From [Eubacterium] saphenum (lineage in GTDB: Bacteria > Bacillota > Clostridia > Peptostreptococcales > Anaerovoracaceae): DNA of 64,000 bases. This document shows, one piece after another, positions 42,119-50,658 of this stretch (positions within the stretch are counted from its first letter, which is position 1; the number at the start of each line of letters is the position of its first letter). The translations under genes and the position numbers were made by a program. The DNA is taken from assembly GCA_004555725.1 (NCBI GenBank), contig SFHC01000007.1, positions 1 through 64,000 of the forward strand, given 5' to 3'. Under the pieces are notes generated by a model. That model did no database searches and had not been told where the DNA came from. It worked only from the letters and a program-made list of their open reading frames with translations.

Positions 42119-44014
42119 ATGCAGAAGAATATTGCTTTTTTTACCTCAGACTGGAATTATCAGCTGGTCAACCGGTTTTTGGAAGGAATGGAGCAGTTCT
42201 TGGAGCTGAATCCGGATGTGAATATTTCCGTTTTTGATGAATTCGGTGTATACGGAAGCGAAGACCCGCAGGACAGCGCGGATGAGTTCTTTTATTTACC
42301 GGATTTGACGAGATATGACGGAGTAATCCTGGAGGGGAATCAATCCTGGCCGGGTGAAATGCGCCAGAAATTTGCCGATTACGCAATGGGACTCGGCCTT
42401 CCGGTTGTTTCGATTAATTATCAGCTGCAGGGAGTGACCTTTGTCGGAACGGATAATTTTGAAGCCGAGAAGGAGATTACGGAACATGTCATCCGTGCGC
42501 ACGGCGCAAGAAAACTGATCTTTGTCCGCGGACTGAGAAGAAGTGAAGAGGCGCAGTCCAGAGAGCAGGGATTCCTTGCAGGCTGCCGGGAAAACGGAGT
42601 GGGGCCGGAGCATTATACGATTCTGGACGGCTCCTGGTCCAAGCAGAGCGGCTGGGACGCAGCGGAGACGATTCTCCAGGAACACGGTTATGACGCCGAG
42701 TCGCTTCCGGACGCGGCGATTCTGAGCAATGATGATATGGCGGTCGGATTCTGCGACTGCATGAAGAAATACGGCGTACGTGTTCCAGAGGACATTATTG
42801 TTACCGGTTTTGATAACCTGACGATCGGAGCGTTCCATGAGCCGCGTCTCTGCACGATTGAACGCGATTATCCGGGCATCACATATACGGCGCTGACCGT
42901 TCTGAAGGAGCGGATTGAGGGCAATGGCGGAAACGGAAGCGACTGTATCTACAGTCCGCACCGTCTGATCAACAGCGCGTCCTGCGGATGCCCGAACGAT
43001 GCCGGCGATATCGTGCGCCTGAAAAAGAATTATCACGAGCAGGAACTGTACATGCAGAATTACTATCGGCAGCAGTCCGCAATGGACCGCGCGATGCTGA
43101 ACGCAGAAGATCTGAATGATTTCATGGATACCTTTGAGAAATTTGCTCCGGTTCTGGGCGCCAGAAATGTTTATCTGATGGTCAATGCAGGTTATCTCCG
43201 CCAGTATGAGCGTGAACATCCGGACGGCGCATATACCGGCCAGGCAGAAATGATGGCAGTGTCCGGCGAGTATGCCAACCTGTTCAGCCTGCATGACGGA
43301 ACTCATGTGTACAGTGAGTTTTCTGCAAAGAACATGCTTCCGGAGGGAGTCCCGTCTGAGAACCGTCTGATGGTATTCTGTCCGCTGCATTATAATAAGG
43401 TGCATCTGGGCTATGTGGTTCTGGACGGACGTTCACCGTCGATCGAATTTAATTTCCTGCAGACCACGCTCATGCTCATGGAAAATGCTATGGAGAACAT
43501 CCGCAGAACGCACCTGCTGAAACAGCTGAACCACCGTCTGCACACGCTGTATGTCAAGGATCCTCTTACCGGACTGTATAACCGGATCGGTCTGGAGCGC
43601 TTTGGGGCGCCGATGTTCGAACGTCTGCGCAAGGAAGGAAAAGCTGTGCGATTCTGTTTTATGGATGTGGACAACATGAAAGAGATCAATGCGATCTACG
43701 GATATGAGATGGGAGACACAGCGCTTCGCATGCTGGCAGACAGCGTTACGGCAATCTGCGGAGAAGAAGGCTGCTTTGGCATGCGCTATGGAAGTGACGA
43801 GTTCCTGATCCTGGGAGAAACAGACGGCGACCATTTTGGCGAGCGTCTGGAAGATGCAGCCAATCAGGCGGCTAAAGACAGCGGGTATCCATTCCGTCTC
43901 AGAGTCAGCCTCGGCCAGTATGTTCTGAACACGGATGAGAAATTGTCCCTGGAGGCCTGCATCAATAAGGCAGGACAAAAGATGATCGAGGACAAGAAGG
44001 AACATAACGCATAA
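42119..44014 (+). CDS. Cytoplasmic sugar-binding-protein-like sensor with C-terminal GGDEF domain
   Basis: 631 residues from ATG 42119 behind GGGAGA. Residues about 1-290 are a LacI/GalR-type periplasmic-binding fold without a helix-turn-helix and without signal peptide (e.g. SNDDMAVGFCDCMKKYG, VTGFDNLTIGAFHEP). A linker with a coiled-coil-like stretch (KKNYHEQELYMQNYY) and a GAF-like middle region follow, then a GGDEF domain from about residue 470 with KDPLTGLYNR, FMDVDNMKEIN and the active-site loop RYGSDEF. The loop is GSDEF instead of GGDEF, and there is no RxxD inhibitory site before it. It probably is a sugar-responsive diguanylate cyclase or a degenerate sensor. It could feed the c-di-GMP riboswitches at 29.2 kb. 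Confidence 0.88.
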   Translation: MQKNIAFFTSDWNYQLVNRFLEGMEQFLELNPDVNISVFDEFGVYGSEDPQDSADEFFYLPDLTRYDGVILEGNQSWPGEMRQKFADYAMGLGLPVVSINYQLQGVTFVGTDNFEAEKEITEHVIRAHGARKLIFVRGLRRSEEAQSREQGFLAGCRENGVGPEHYTILDGSWSKQSGWDAAETILQEHGYDAESLPDAAILSNDDMAVGFCDCMKKYGVRVPEDIIVTGFDNLTIGAFHEPRLCTIERDYPGITYTALTVLKERIEGNGGNGSDCIYSPHRLINSASCGCPNDAGDIVRLKKNYHEQELYMQNYYRQQSAMDRAMLNAEDLNDFMDTFEKFAPVLGARNVYLMVNAGYLRQYEREHPDGAYTGQAEMMAVSGEYANLFSLHDGTHVYSEFSAKNMLPEGVPSENRLMVFCPLHYNKVHLGYVVLDGRSPSIEFNFLQTTLMLMENAMENIRRTHLLKQLNHRLHTLYVKDPLTGLYNRIGLERFGAPMFERLRKEGKAVRFCFMDVDNMKEINAIYGYEMGDTALRMLADSVTAICGEEGCFGMRYGSDEFLILGETDGDHFGERLEDAANQAAKDSGYPFRLRVSLGQYVLNTDEKLSLEACINKAGQKMIEDKKEHNA

Positions 44015-44159
44015 CAGCCTGCTGAACAAGTAAACTGCATTACACGCTGAGCTTCCGGAACCGGGATTACAAAACGTGTATCCGGACCGGAAGCAGAATG
44101 TGATGCCTGTACAGGAGCAGAGAAACACGCACAGCGATAAGAGAAAGGAGGGCGGGAAT

Positions 44160-44726
44160 ATGCGTCACCGCGCAGGAACGATGAGAAAAAAGAATAAAGC
44201 ACGTAAAGGACGCTATGTAAAAAACTGGAAAACACTGACTTACTACTGCTCTTCTGCAGGCGGGACATCTACCCAGACTTATGGCGTGCGGAAGCGGAGA
44301 TCAGAATTGTGGACCTGTGGAACGATGAAGGTCGCGTCTCTGAAAACGCCGCCGCTTTCTTACCAGACTGGAAGAAAATCCAGCTGGAACAAGTCCGGAA
44401 GCAATGCGCACGGAAAGACGATGTGGTGGAAACACAGCAGCGATCCGGCGTCGCTTCGCCGGTTCAGGAGAAACCTGATTGCGGTCAGCACGTTTGAACG
44501 GACGCATAAAAGCGGACAGACCCTGAGGCAGTATGAGACGGCGCGCGCAGCGCGTATGCAGAGAATCCGGATGTTTCTGTTTTTGCTCGCGGCATGCGCA
44601 GGCCTTCTGATCGGCGCGGCGTTCAGCAACCAGAATGACGGCGGCATGATGTATATGCGCGGAACGCCTGTGATCATGGCTCCGGCCGCCGGAAACACGA
44701 TTGACGGGGGGTTGCAGACCAGGTAA
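44160..44726 (+). CDS. Hypothetical basic protein with one membrane segment
   Basis: 188 residues from ATG 44160 behind a near-perfect AAAGGAGG. The N-terminal 140 residues are very basic and Ser/Lys/Arg-rich; one hydrophobic segment (MFLFLLAACAGLLIGAAF, about residues 140-157) is followed by a short Gly-rich outer tail. No family recognised. A second frame across 44262-44505 also looks protein-like (for instance AEAEIRIVDLWNDEG, ENAAAFLPDWKKIQ), so either the gene has a frameshift in this sequence or two frames are used; see findings. Confidence 0.5.
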   Translation: MRHRAGTMRKKNKARKGRYVKNWKTLTYYCSSAGGTSTQTYGVRKRRSELWTCGTMKVASLKTPPLSYQTGRKSSWNKSGSNAHGKTMWWKHSSDPASLRRFRRNLIAVSTFERTHKSGQTLRQYETARAARMQRIRMFLFLLAACAGLLIGAAFSNQNDGGMMYMRGTPVIMAPAAGNTIDGGLQTR

Positions 44727-44804
44727 AGAACCTGCAGGAGTCTGTGCGTCTCTGTCGAGGCCCGTGAGAATAGAAATCCGAAATCAAAAATCAAGAATGT
44801 TATG

Positions 44805-44842
44805 AGCTGCTGTTTCTCCTGGGAGGATGGCAGCTTTTTCTC
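44805..44842 (+). terminator. Rho-independent terminator
   Basis: AGCTGC (44805-44810) pairs with GCAGCT (44830-44835), with an inner TCTCC/GGAGG stem, followed by TTTTTCTC. A TACAAT at about 44899-44904 beyond it is the likely -10 box of the methionine aminopeptidase gene. Confidence 0.7.
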
Positions 44843-44951
44843 TTGCGCATTTCTTTTGTCGATGCCAATCCATATAGAAAAACAGCATGTTCCATGATAC
44901 AATATAAGTTGTTTGACCCGAAGAAATCGAGAGAAAGAAGGCTCATAAATC

Positions 44952-45836
44952 ATGGAATACACCAATCCGAAAATGGGAAGAAACGAGCTGTGCTGGTGCG
45001 GAAGCGGAAAAAAATACAAGAAGTGCCACATGGCGTTTGATTTAAAGATCGACGAATTTGAGGAACGCGGATTTGAGGTTCCGGAACGCGCAATTATCAA
45101 GACTCCGGAAGAGATTGCCGGAATCCGGGAAAGCGCCAAGATTAATATTGCCGCTCTGGACGCGGTTGCAGAGCAGATCCACGAGGGTATGTCGACACTG
45201 GAAATTGATGATCTGGTGTATGATGTGGTGACGCAGGCGGGTGCAGTGCCTGCTGATCTGAATTACGAGGGATACCCGAAGAGTGTCTGCACTTCTGTAA
45301 ATAACGAGGTATGCCACGGAATTCCATCAGAGGACGTAATTCTGAAAGACGGCGATATCGTCAATGTAGATATGTCCACCGTTTATAAAGGGTATTTTTC
45401 AGATTCTTCCAGAATGTTCATGATCGGAAACGTATCTGAGGATAATCAGCATCTGGTCCGCACAGCCAAGGAATGTGTAGATCTGGGTGTCAAGGCCGTC
45501 AAACCGTGGAAGACACTGGGCGATATGGGTGATGTTGTTCACCGCCACGCTGTAGAAAACGGCTGCAGCGTTGTCTGGGAATTCGGCGGACACGGATGCG
45601 GATGCGAGTTCCATGAGGATCCGTTCGTCAGCTACGTCAGTAAACCGGGCGAGGAAATGCTGATGGTTCCGGGCATGTGCTTCACCATCGAACCGATGAT
45701 CAACCGCGGACGTCCGGAAATCACCGTCGACGAGAAAAACGGCTGGACCGTGTACACCAGAGACGGCAGCATGTCTGCGCAGTGGGAAGTTCAGGTTCTG
45801 GTTACAGAAGACGGATGTGAAGTGCTGGCTTACTAG
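44952..45836 (+). CDS. map: Methionine aminopeptidase, type I, with N-terminal SEC-C motif
   Basis: 294 residues. The N-terminus carries a SEC-C zinc motif, CWCGSGKKYKKCH (residues 14-26), which in Clostridia often precedes this enzyme and may contact the ribosome or SecA-like partners. The peptidase domain has the five metal ligands in context: NVDMSTVYKGYFSDSS (two Asp), GHGCGCEFHEDP (His), FTIEPMINRG (Glu), and SAQWEVQVLV (Glu). It removes the initiator methionine. It has its own promoter and a strong terminator (45874). Confidence 0.95.
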   Translation: MEYTNPKMGRNELCWCGSGKKYKKCHMAFDLKIDEFEERGFEVPERAIIKTPEEIAGIRESAKINIAALDAVAEQIHEGMSTLEIDDLVYDVVTQAGAVPADLNYEGYPKSVCTSVNNEVCHGIPSEDVILKDGDIVNVDMSTVYKGYFSDSSRMFMIGNVSEDNQHLVRTAKECVDLGVKAVKPWKTLGDMGDVVHRHAVENGCSVVWEFGGHGCGCEFHEDPFVSYVSKPGEEMLMVPGMCFTIEPMINRGRPEITVDEKNGWTVYTRDGSMSAQWEVQVLVTEDGCEVLAY

Positions 45837-45873
45837 TTGAGGAAGAAAAGGCACGGAAAAGAAAATGATAGGC

Positions 45874-45928
45874 TCTCTTTAATGAGAAACGGTTATAAAT
45901 GCAGTCTCTCATTAAAGAGAGTTTTTTT
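45874..45928 (+). terminator. Strong terminator of the methionine aminopeptidase gene
   Basis: A 15-bp perfect stem (45874-45888 with 45907-45921) and seven T. Confidence 0.9.
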
Positions 45929-45930
45929 GC

Positions 45931-46036
45931 CAATGGACGGGAATTGGCCGTGCCAATTGCCGAGAATCCCGTCCACAGACTTTGTATACACAAAATTCCC
46001 GTCCACAGCCAATTATTCAGGCCGATGGACGGGGGC
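45931..46036. repeat. Palindromic repeat cluster A (TGGACGGG/CCCGTCCA family)
   Basis: Four copies of the 8-base core occur within 100 bases: TGGACGGG at 45934 and 46026, and CCCGTCCA at 45968 and 45998, with GTATACACAAAAT in the middle. The same elements, in reverse orientation, form cluster B at 53733-53865 (shared blocks include GATTTTGTGTATACAA and GTGGACGGGAAT). The cluster sits between convergent genes. Confidence 0.8.
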
Positions 46037-46037
46037 G

Positions 46038-47273
46038 TTACTTCACTTTCCGGATTTCTTTCAGGATCATCTGGATATGCCCGTCATAGCTCTGAAGTGT
46101 GCGCTCCCAGGCCAGCAGTGTGCGGCGCCCGAAATCGGTGATGGAGAACACACGCCGCGGCTTTCCGGAAGAGCGGTCAATTATGGAACTCAGGCAGTTT
46201 TCCTGTTCCAGTTTTTTCAGACGGCGGTAGAATCCGGCAGGATCCAGAGAGTCATCAATCAGTCCGTCCTGTTTCAGCTTCTGCATAAGCAGAAATCCGT
46301 GCGCCGGCGCCTTGCTCAGCTCAATCAGAATAGATGGCTGCAGAAGCCGGTCGAGGTAGACGCCGTTGCAGGAAAAATTTTTGTCGGGCGTATTGATGTT
46401 CAGATTCAGCCAGCCTTGATAGAAGGTTTCCTGAAAGGTTTTCCGGTTCTTTGCCTGCGGGAGGTTCAGTGTGCAGTTTGCGTGTGCCTCGTTTGACGGG
46501 TGAAGAAAACCGGTTTTCATGTCCTTCTCATTGATCAGGCATGGGGTCGGGTGATCATCGAACATCTCCGGGTGCAGCAGGTATGCCGCCGCAACGCCGT
46601 CCCAGAAGTAGGAACTGTCCGCGCCGTAGATCACTTCCTTGTCATGAAAGCGGTATCCGCATTTCTGCGCGATGTACATGCCGGACGGGTTTGCATCCAG
46701 GCACATTTTATCCATAAACTCATCTTTTGGCAGCTCCGACACCGGAAGGCAGTTGTTTCCCGTGATGATGCTGACATTTTTTCCATGCGTCAGCACACAG
46801 CAGGCCGCCTCCGGATGAATTGAGAAGTTCAGCTCATTCAGGGGCGTCGTCTCGTGGATGTACAGCGGTTCCGTGATTCCGCCCATCAGAACGATCCGGT
46901 CAATCTTGCTGAACACATCCGGGTCGAGCAGATAAGCGCCGTACAGATTTCCAAGCGAACCGATTCCGAGATACTGCAGTGTTCCCGGGTATTGATCCGC
47001 AGCCTTTACGATTGCTTCCGCCGCATCACTTCGCGGGTCTTCTCCCTGTTCACTTCCTTTATGCAGCGAAATATAGCTGAGTCCGGCCTCTTGCAGAAGT
47101 TCCTGCGTACAGGTATAGACCTCTTCCACCGTGCCGTTCCCATAATTACACGCAATTCCGACAACATCTGCAATCTCCGACGAACCGGCCAGATACAGGA
47201 GCGCAAGCCCGTCGTCCATCGGACGTCCTTCAATTCCCATCGTATTGTCACAGTCCAGCAGTATATGTTTCAT
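46038..47273 (-). CDS. Nucleoside hydrolase fused to a PadR-type DNA-binding domain
   Basis: 411 residues from ATG 47273 behind GAGG. Residues 1-305 form a nucleoside hydrolase domain: LLDCDNTMGIEGRPMDDG at the N-terminus (variant of the calcium-binding DxDxxxDD motif with a short insertion), LMGGITEPL, NELNFSIHPEAA (ribose contacts Asn-Glu-Asn kept, Asp to His in the DPEAA part), and SYFWDGVAAAYLL with the last Asp ligand. Residues about 312-411 are a complete PadR winged helix: ELSKAPAHGFLLMQKL, FYRRLKKLEQENCL and GKPRRVFSITDFGRR. I know of no standard protein with this order. It is likely a one-component regulator that senses (and perhaps cleaves) a nucleoside, and is divergent from a stand-alone hydrolase and an ABC transporter. 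Confidence 0.85.
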   Translation of the reverse strand: MKHILLDCDNTMGIEGRPMDDGLALLYLAGSSEIADVVGIACNYGNGTVEEVYTCTQELLQEAGLSYISLHKGSEQGEDPRSDAAEAIVKAADQYPGTLQYLGIGSLGNLYGAYLLDPDVFSKIDRIVLMGGITEPLYIHETTPLNELNFSIHPEAACCVLTHGKNVSIITGNNCLPVSELPKDEFMDKMCLDANPSGMYIAQKCGYRFHDKEVIYGADSSYFWDGVAAAYLLHPEMFDDHPTPCLINEKDMKTGFLHPSNEAHANCTLNLPQAKNRKTFQETFYQGWLNLNINTPDKNFSCNGVYLDRLLQPSILIELSKAPAHGFLLMQKLKQDGLIDDSLDPAGFYRRLKKLEQENCLSSIIDRSSGKPRRVFSITDFGRRTLLAWERTLQSYDGHIQMILKEIRKVK

Positions 47274-47380
47274 GCTTTTTTCCTCTTTCTTTCTGCAGTG
47301 CTCTTCCGCTATTGTAGTATATTTTATCGACAAAAAGAAACTGGCTGAGGAAAAAATGTGCGGATGCATGACGTATTTCA

Positions 47381-47397
47381 TATTGAAAATATCAATA
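47381..47397. promoter_or_regulatory. Dyad TATTGA-N5-TCAATA in the divergent promoter region
   Basis: A 17-bp inverted repeat between the two divergent nucleoside hydrolase genes, about 20 bases upstream of the -35 box of the rightward gene. It is a candidate operator for the PadR domain encoded on the left. Confidence 0.45.
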
Positions 47398-47417
47398 CAT
47401 GAATATGTGAGATTCAA

Positions 47418-47446
47418 TTGACTTGCAGATGGGAGTTGCGTATTCT
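47418..47446 (+). promoter_or_regulatory. Promoter of the nucleoside hydrolase-ABC transporter operon
   Basis: TTGACT (47418-47423), 17-base spacer, TATTCT (47441-47446), 45 bases before the GTG start. Confidence 0.55.
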
Positions 47447-47491
47447 TATGTATATGGATATTAGACCAGGTCAAATGAGAGGAGATTATAC

Positions 47492-48388
47492 GTGAATTTT
47501 ATTCCGGTAATTTTGGACTGTGATAATACAATGGGCGTGCCGGGCTGTGATGTCGATGACGGCATGGCGCTGCTTTACCTGCTGGGATGCCCGGAAGTCC
47601 GGCTCCTAGGCATAACCTGCGCGTACGGAAATAACACGCAGGAGACAGTTTATCAGAACACAAAAAGACTGATGAAACTGTGGGGAAGAGAAGATATTCC
47701 TGTGTTTCGCGGGGCGGACAGCGCAGAAGACGCAGAACCTTCCGGAAATGATGCATCTGAATTTCTGGCCGCACAGGCAGAAAAATTCTCCGGAAATCTG
47801 ATCGTGATCGCGACAGGTTCGATGAGCAATCTGAAAGGAGCGGCATACATTCGGCAGACGTTCTGGGAAGAGGTCCGCATGTTTTCTCTTATGGGCGGTA
47901 TTACAGAACCGCTTCTGGTCGGCGGAAAACCAATGAATGAGCTTAATCTGAGCTGCGATCCGGAAGCATCGCTTGCAGTATGCAGAGCGAAAACGGATGT
48001 CCGGATCGCAACGGCACAGAACTCGCTGCATTCTTTTATTAAAAGAAAAGAGTTTCAGGAGGCCGTGAAAAGGCATCCCGGAGCGCTTTCTGGTTTTCTT
48101 GAGAACGAGCTGGAATACTGGTTCCGGTTCTACCGCTGTGCATATGATCTGGACGGATTTGTATGCTGGGATGTCATGGCGGCTGCGCAGGCGGTTCATC
48201 CGGAGTATCTCCATCTGCAGGTCTGCGGCATCCATCCGGAGGAGCGTTCCCTGCGAACCGGAATGCTGCAGGGAGAGGGAGATCGGACGGGGGTGAGGAT
48301 TCCTGAGATCCGGGATCGGCGTGCGTACACGCGGCACGTGTATGAACGCATTTTCTCTGCGGAGCAGGTTCTGCATATCGGAGGATAA
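47492..48388 (+). CDS. Nucleoside hydrolase (stand-alone)
   Basis: 298 residues from GTG 47492 behind AGGAG. Motifs: VILDCDNTMGVPGCDVDDG with the metal-binding Asp residues, CAYGNNTQE, LMGGITEPLLVG, NELNLSCDPEAS (ribose-binding Asn/Glu/Asn with the usual Asp), and FVCWDVMAAAQAVHPEY with the late Asp ligand. It shares the insertion variant of the first motif with its divergent PadR-fused paralogue, so the two come from one duplication. It would split nucleosides, or a nucleoside-like compound, into base and ribose inside the cell. The ABC transporter for uptake follows on the same strand. Confidence 0.88.
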   Translation: MNFIPVILDCDNTMGVPGCDVDDGMALLYLLGCPEVRLLGITCAYGNNTQETVYQNTKRLMKLWGREDIPVFRGADSAEDAEPSGNDASEFLAAQAEKFSGNLIVIATGSMSNLKGAAYIRQTFWEEVRMFSLMGGITEPLLVGGKPMNELNLSCDPEASLAVCRAKTDVRIATAQNSLHSFIKRKEFQEAVKRHPGALSGFLENELEYWFRFYRCAYDLDGFVCWDVMAAAQAVHPEYLHLQVCGIHPEERSLRTGMLQGEGDRTGVRIPEIRDRRAYTRHVYERIFSAEQVLHIGG

Positions 48389-48480
48389 AGAATGGCAGGG
48401 TACGGATGCCGATGCGGAAAGCTCCTTGCGTGGAGCTGCGCAGCAGCATTTACTTTTTGTCGAGAAAGAAGGAGAAGTTT

Positions 48481-49731
48481 ATGAAAAAGAAAATCGCACT
48501 GGTGCTGGCCGTTGTGCTTGCGCTGACGACGGCGGCGTTCGGACTGACCGGATGCGGGAGCAGCAAGAAAAGCTCGGAAAATAAGGACGAGCTGGCTTCG
48601 ATGAGCTGGAAACAGGTGGAGAAGAAAGCAAAGGGCACAACTGTAACATTCTATGGCTGGGGCGGCGATGTGGACAGAAACGCCTGGCTGGAGAAAACCG
48701 TAAAGCCGTATATGCAGAAGAAATACGGCATCAAGCTGAAGGTTGTCGGCATGGATATTGACGATATTCTGTCTAAGCTGTCCAGCGATAAGGAAGGCGG
48801 CGCCAAGAAAGGCAGCATCGATGTCATCTGGATCAACGGCGAGAATTTCTATTCCGCAAAGGATAACGGACTGCTGTACGGACCGTTTACGAGCAGACTG
48901 CCGAATATGAAGAAGTATGTGGATCTGAATGATCAGGAGACCAAGTACGACTTCTGCAAGCCGATCAAGGGCTATGAAGCGCCGTACGCGAAGGCGCAGT
49001 TCGTGTTCTATAATGACAGCAAGGTGACTCCGGACACGCCGAAGAGCGCGCAGGAGCTGCTGGAATTCTGCAAAAAGAACAAGGGCAAGGTGACATATCC
49101 TGCGCTTCCGGACTTTACGGGCAGCGCATTTGTCCGCAACATTATCTATGAGACATGCGGCGGATATAAGAAGTTCCAGAATATGAAGGCGGATAAGGCA
49201 ACGGTTAAGAAGGCAATTCAGCCGGCAATCAAGTATCTGCGGGAGCTGAATCCGTACCTGTGGAAACAGGGAAAGACCTTCCCGGACTCTTCCACCAAGC
49301 TGGACACCATGTATCAGGATGGCACTGTTGTCCTAGACATGAGCTATAACCCGTTCTCCGTGAAAAAAGGCATCGATGACGGCCTGATCAGCAAGACGAA
49401 CCAGACGTTTGTGTTTGATAAGGGAACAATCGGAAACACCAGTTACATGGCGATTGCGTATGATTCTCCAAACAAGGCAGGCGCAGAGGTGCTGATTAAC
49501 GCCATTCTGTCGCCGCAGATGCAGCTGTCTCAGTATAAGGAAGTAAAATCTCTTCCGGTTCTGGACAGCAGCAAGCTGAGCACGTCAGAGAAAAAGGAGT
49601 TTGACAGTGTGGACATGGGTCAGGGAACACTGAGTCAGGATACACTGCTGAAGCACCGTGTTCCGGAGATGCCGGCGGACCTGGTTCCGGTGATCGAAAA
49701 GATCTGGTCGGAAGAAGTTGTCGGGAAATAG
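48481..49731 (+). CDS. ABC transporter substrate-binding lipoprotein, YnjB-like
   Basis: 416 residues. The lipoprotein signal is clear: Lys-rich start, hydrophobic core and lipobox LTGC with Cys25. The mature part has YnjB features: TVTFYGWGGDVDRN, GSIDVIWINGENF, and APYAKAQFVFYNDS followed by a long hinge region. YnjB belongs to the extracellular solute-binding family 1 and is predicted to bind a thiamine-like or polyamine-like ligand; with two nucleoside hydrolases upstream the ligand may be a nucleoside. AAGGAGAAG precedes the start. The operon continues with two permease genes and an ATPase. Confidence 0.88.
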   Translation: MKKKIALVLAVVLALTTAAFGLTGCGSSKKSSENKDELASMSWKQVEKKAKGTTVTFYGWGGDVDRNAWLEKTVKPYMQKKYGIKLKVVGMDIDDILSKLSSDKEGGAKKGSIDVIWINGENFYSAKDNGLLYGPFTSRLPNMKKYVDLNDQETKYDFCKPIKGYEAPYAKAQFVFYNDSKVTPDTPKSAQELLEFCKKNKGKVTYPALPDFTGSAFVRNIIYETCGGYKKFQNMKADKATVKKAIQPAIKYLRELNPYLWKQGKTFPDSSTKLDTMYQDGTVVLDMSYNPFSVKKGIDDGLISKTNQTFVFDKGTIGNTSYMAIAYDSPNKAGAEVLINAILSPQMQLSQYKEVKSLPVLDSSKLSTSEKKEFDSVDMGQGTLSQDTLLKHRVPEMPADLVPVIEKIWSEEVVGK

Positions 49732-49785
49732 TGCATGCTCCGATTGATGACGGAGCGCGCATGAAACAGGAATGGTGCTTGAAAC

Positions 49786-50658
49786 ATGAAAAACAGACGG
49801 GTTATCCCGTTTCTGCTTTTAATCCCATTTATGCTTGTGACCGCGGCGGTAATCGCCGCGGTCATTAACGTGATGGTGCAGGGGCTGGGATATATTAAGG
49901 CTTTTGGACTTACGGATTTTACATTGGATTACTATAAAGAAGTTCTGAGGCGTCCGGATTTTGCGGCGTCGCTTCTGGTCAGCCTGCGGATTGCGGTGTT
50001 TTCTTCTGTGATCGCGTCGGTTCTCGGCACGGTGATCTGTGCCGCGCTGATCCGCTGCAGAAAGGCGTCCGGAGGCATGCTGACTGTCGTGCGGCTGCCG
50101 ATTCTGGTGCCGCATGCGGTGGTGGCGGTGTTTACCGTGGCGCTTCTTTCACAGACGGGAATCATCCCGCGGATTCTGTATGCGCTGGGGCTTCTGCATA
50201 ATTATAATCGTTTTCCGGATTTACTGTACGGGACGAGCTACACCGGGGCCATCCTTGCCTATATCTGGAAAGAATCGCCTTTTGTCGCGTACTTCACGCT
50301 GGCGCTGATGAAGAGCGTCGGCGAGACGCTGGGCGAGGCGGCGGAGAACCTGGGCGCAAGTCCGCTGAGAAGTTTTCTGGATATCACGCTGCCGATGAGT
50401 ATGCCCGCGATCGCGCAGGCATTTCTCATGATCTTTATTTTTGCGTTCGGCGGATATGAGGTGCCGCTTCTCCTTGGCGCGACCAAGCCGAAGGCATTTC
50501 CGGTCGCGACATATATCGAGTTTCAGGCGCCGAACCTGAAGGATCGTCCGTATGCCATGGCGATGAATGGGATTACGCTGATTCTTTCTGTCGTGATGGC
50601 GCTGATCTACGCGGTTCTGATGCACAGACTGCTGAAAAAGAGAGGAGGCCGCGCGTGA
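49786..50658 (+). CDS. ABC transporter permease, first subunit (YnjC-like N-half)
   Basis: 290 residues, six membrane segments, binding-protein-dependent permease fold. The EAA loop is seen at SVGETLGEAAENLGASPLRSFLDI, quoted here as GEAAENLGASPLRS (about residues 182-195). In enterobacteria the single protein YnjC contains both permease halves; here they are separate genes overlapping by four bases (GTGA). It pairs with the next gene to form the channel. Confidence 0.9.
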   Translation: MKNRRVIPFLLLIPFMLVTAAVIAAVINVMVQGLGYIKAFGLTDFTLDYYKEVLRRPDFAASLLVSLRIAVFSSVIASVLGTVICAALIRCRKASGGMLTVVRLPILVPHAVVAVFTVALLSQTGIIPRILYALGLLHNYNRFPDLLYGTSYTGAILAYIWKESPFVAYFTLALMKSVGETLGEAAENLGASPLRSFLDITLPMSMPAIAQAFLMIFIFAFGGYEVPLLLGATKPKAFPVATYIEFQAPNLKDRPYAMAMNGITLILSVVMALIYAVLMHRLLKKRGGRA

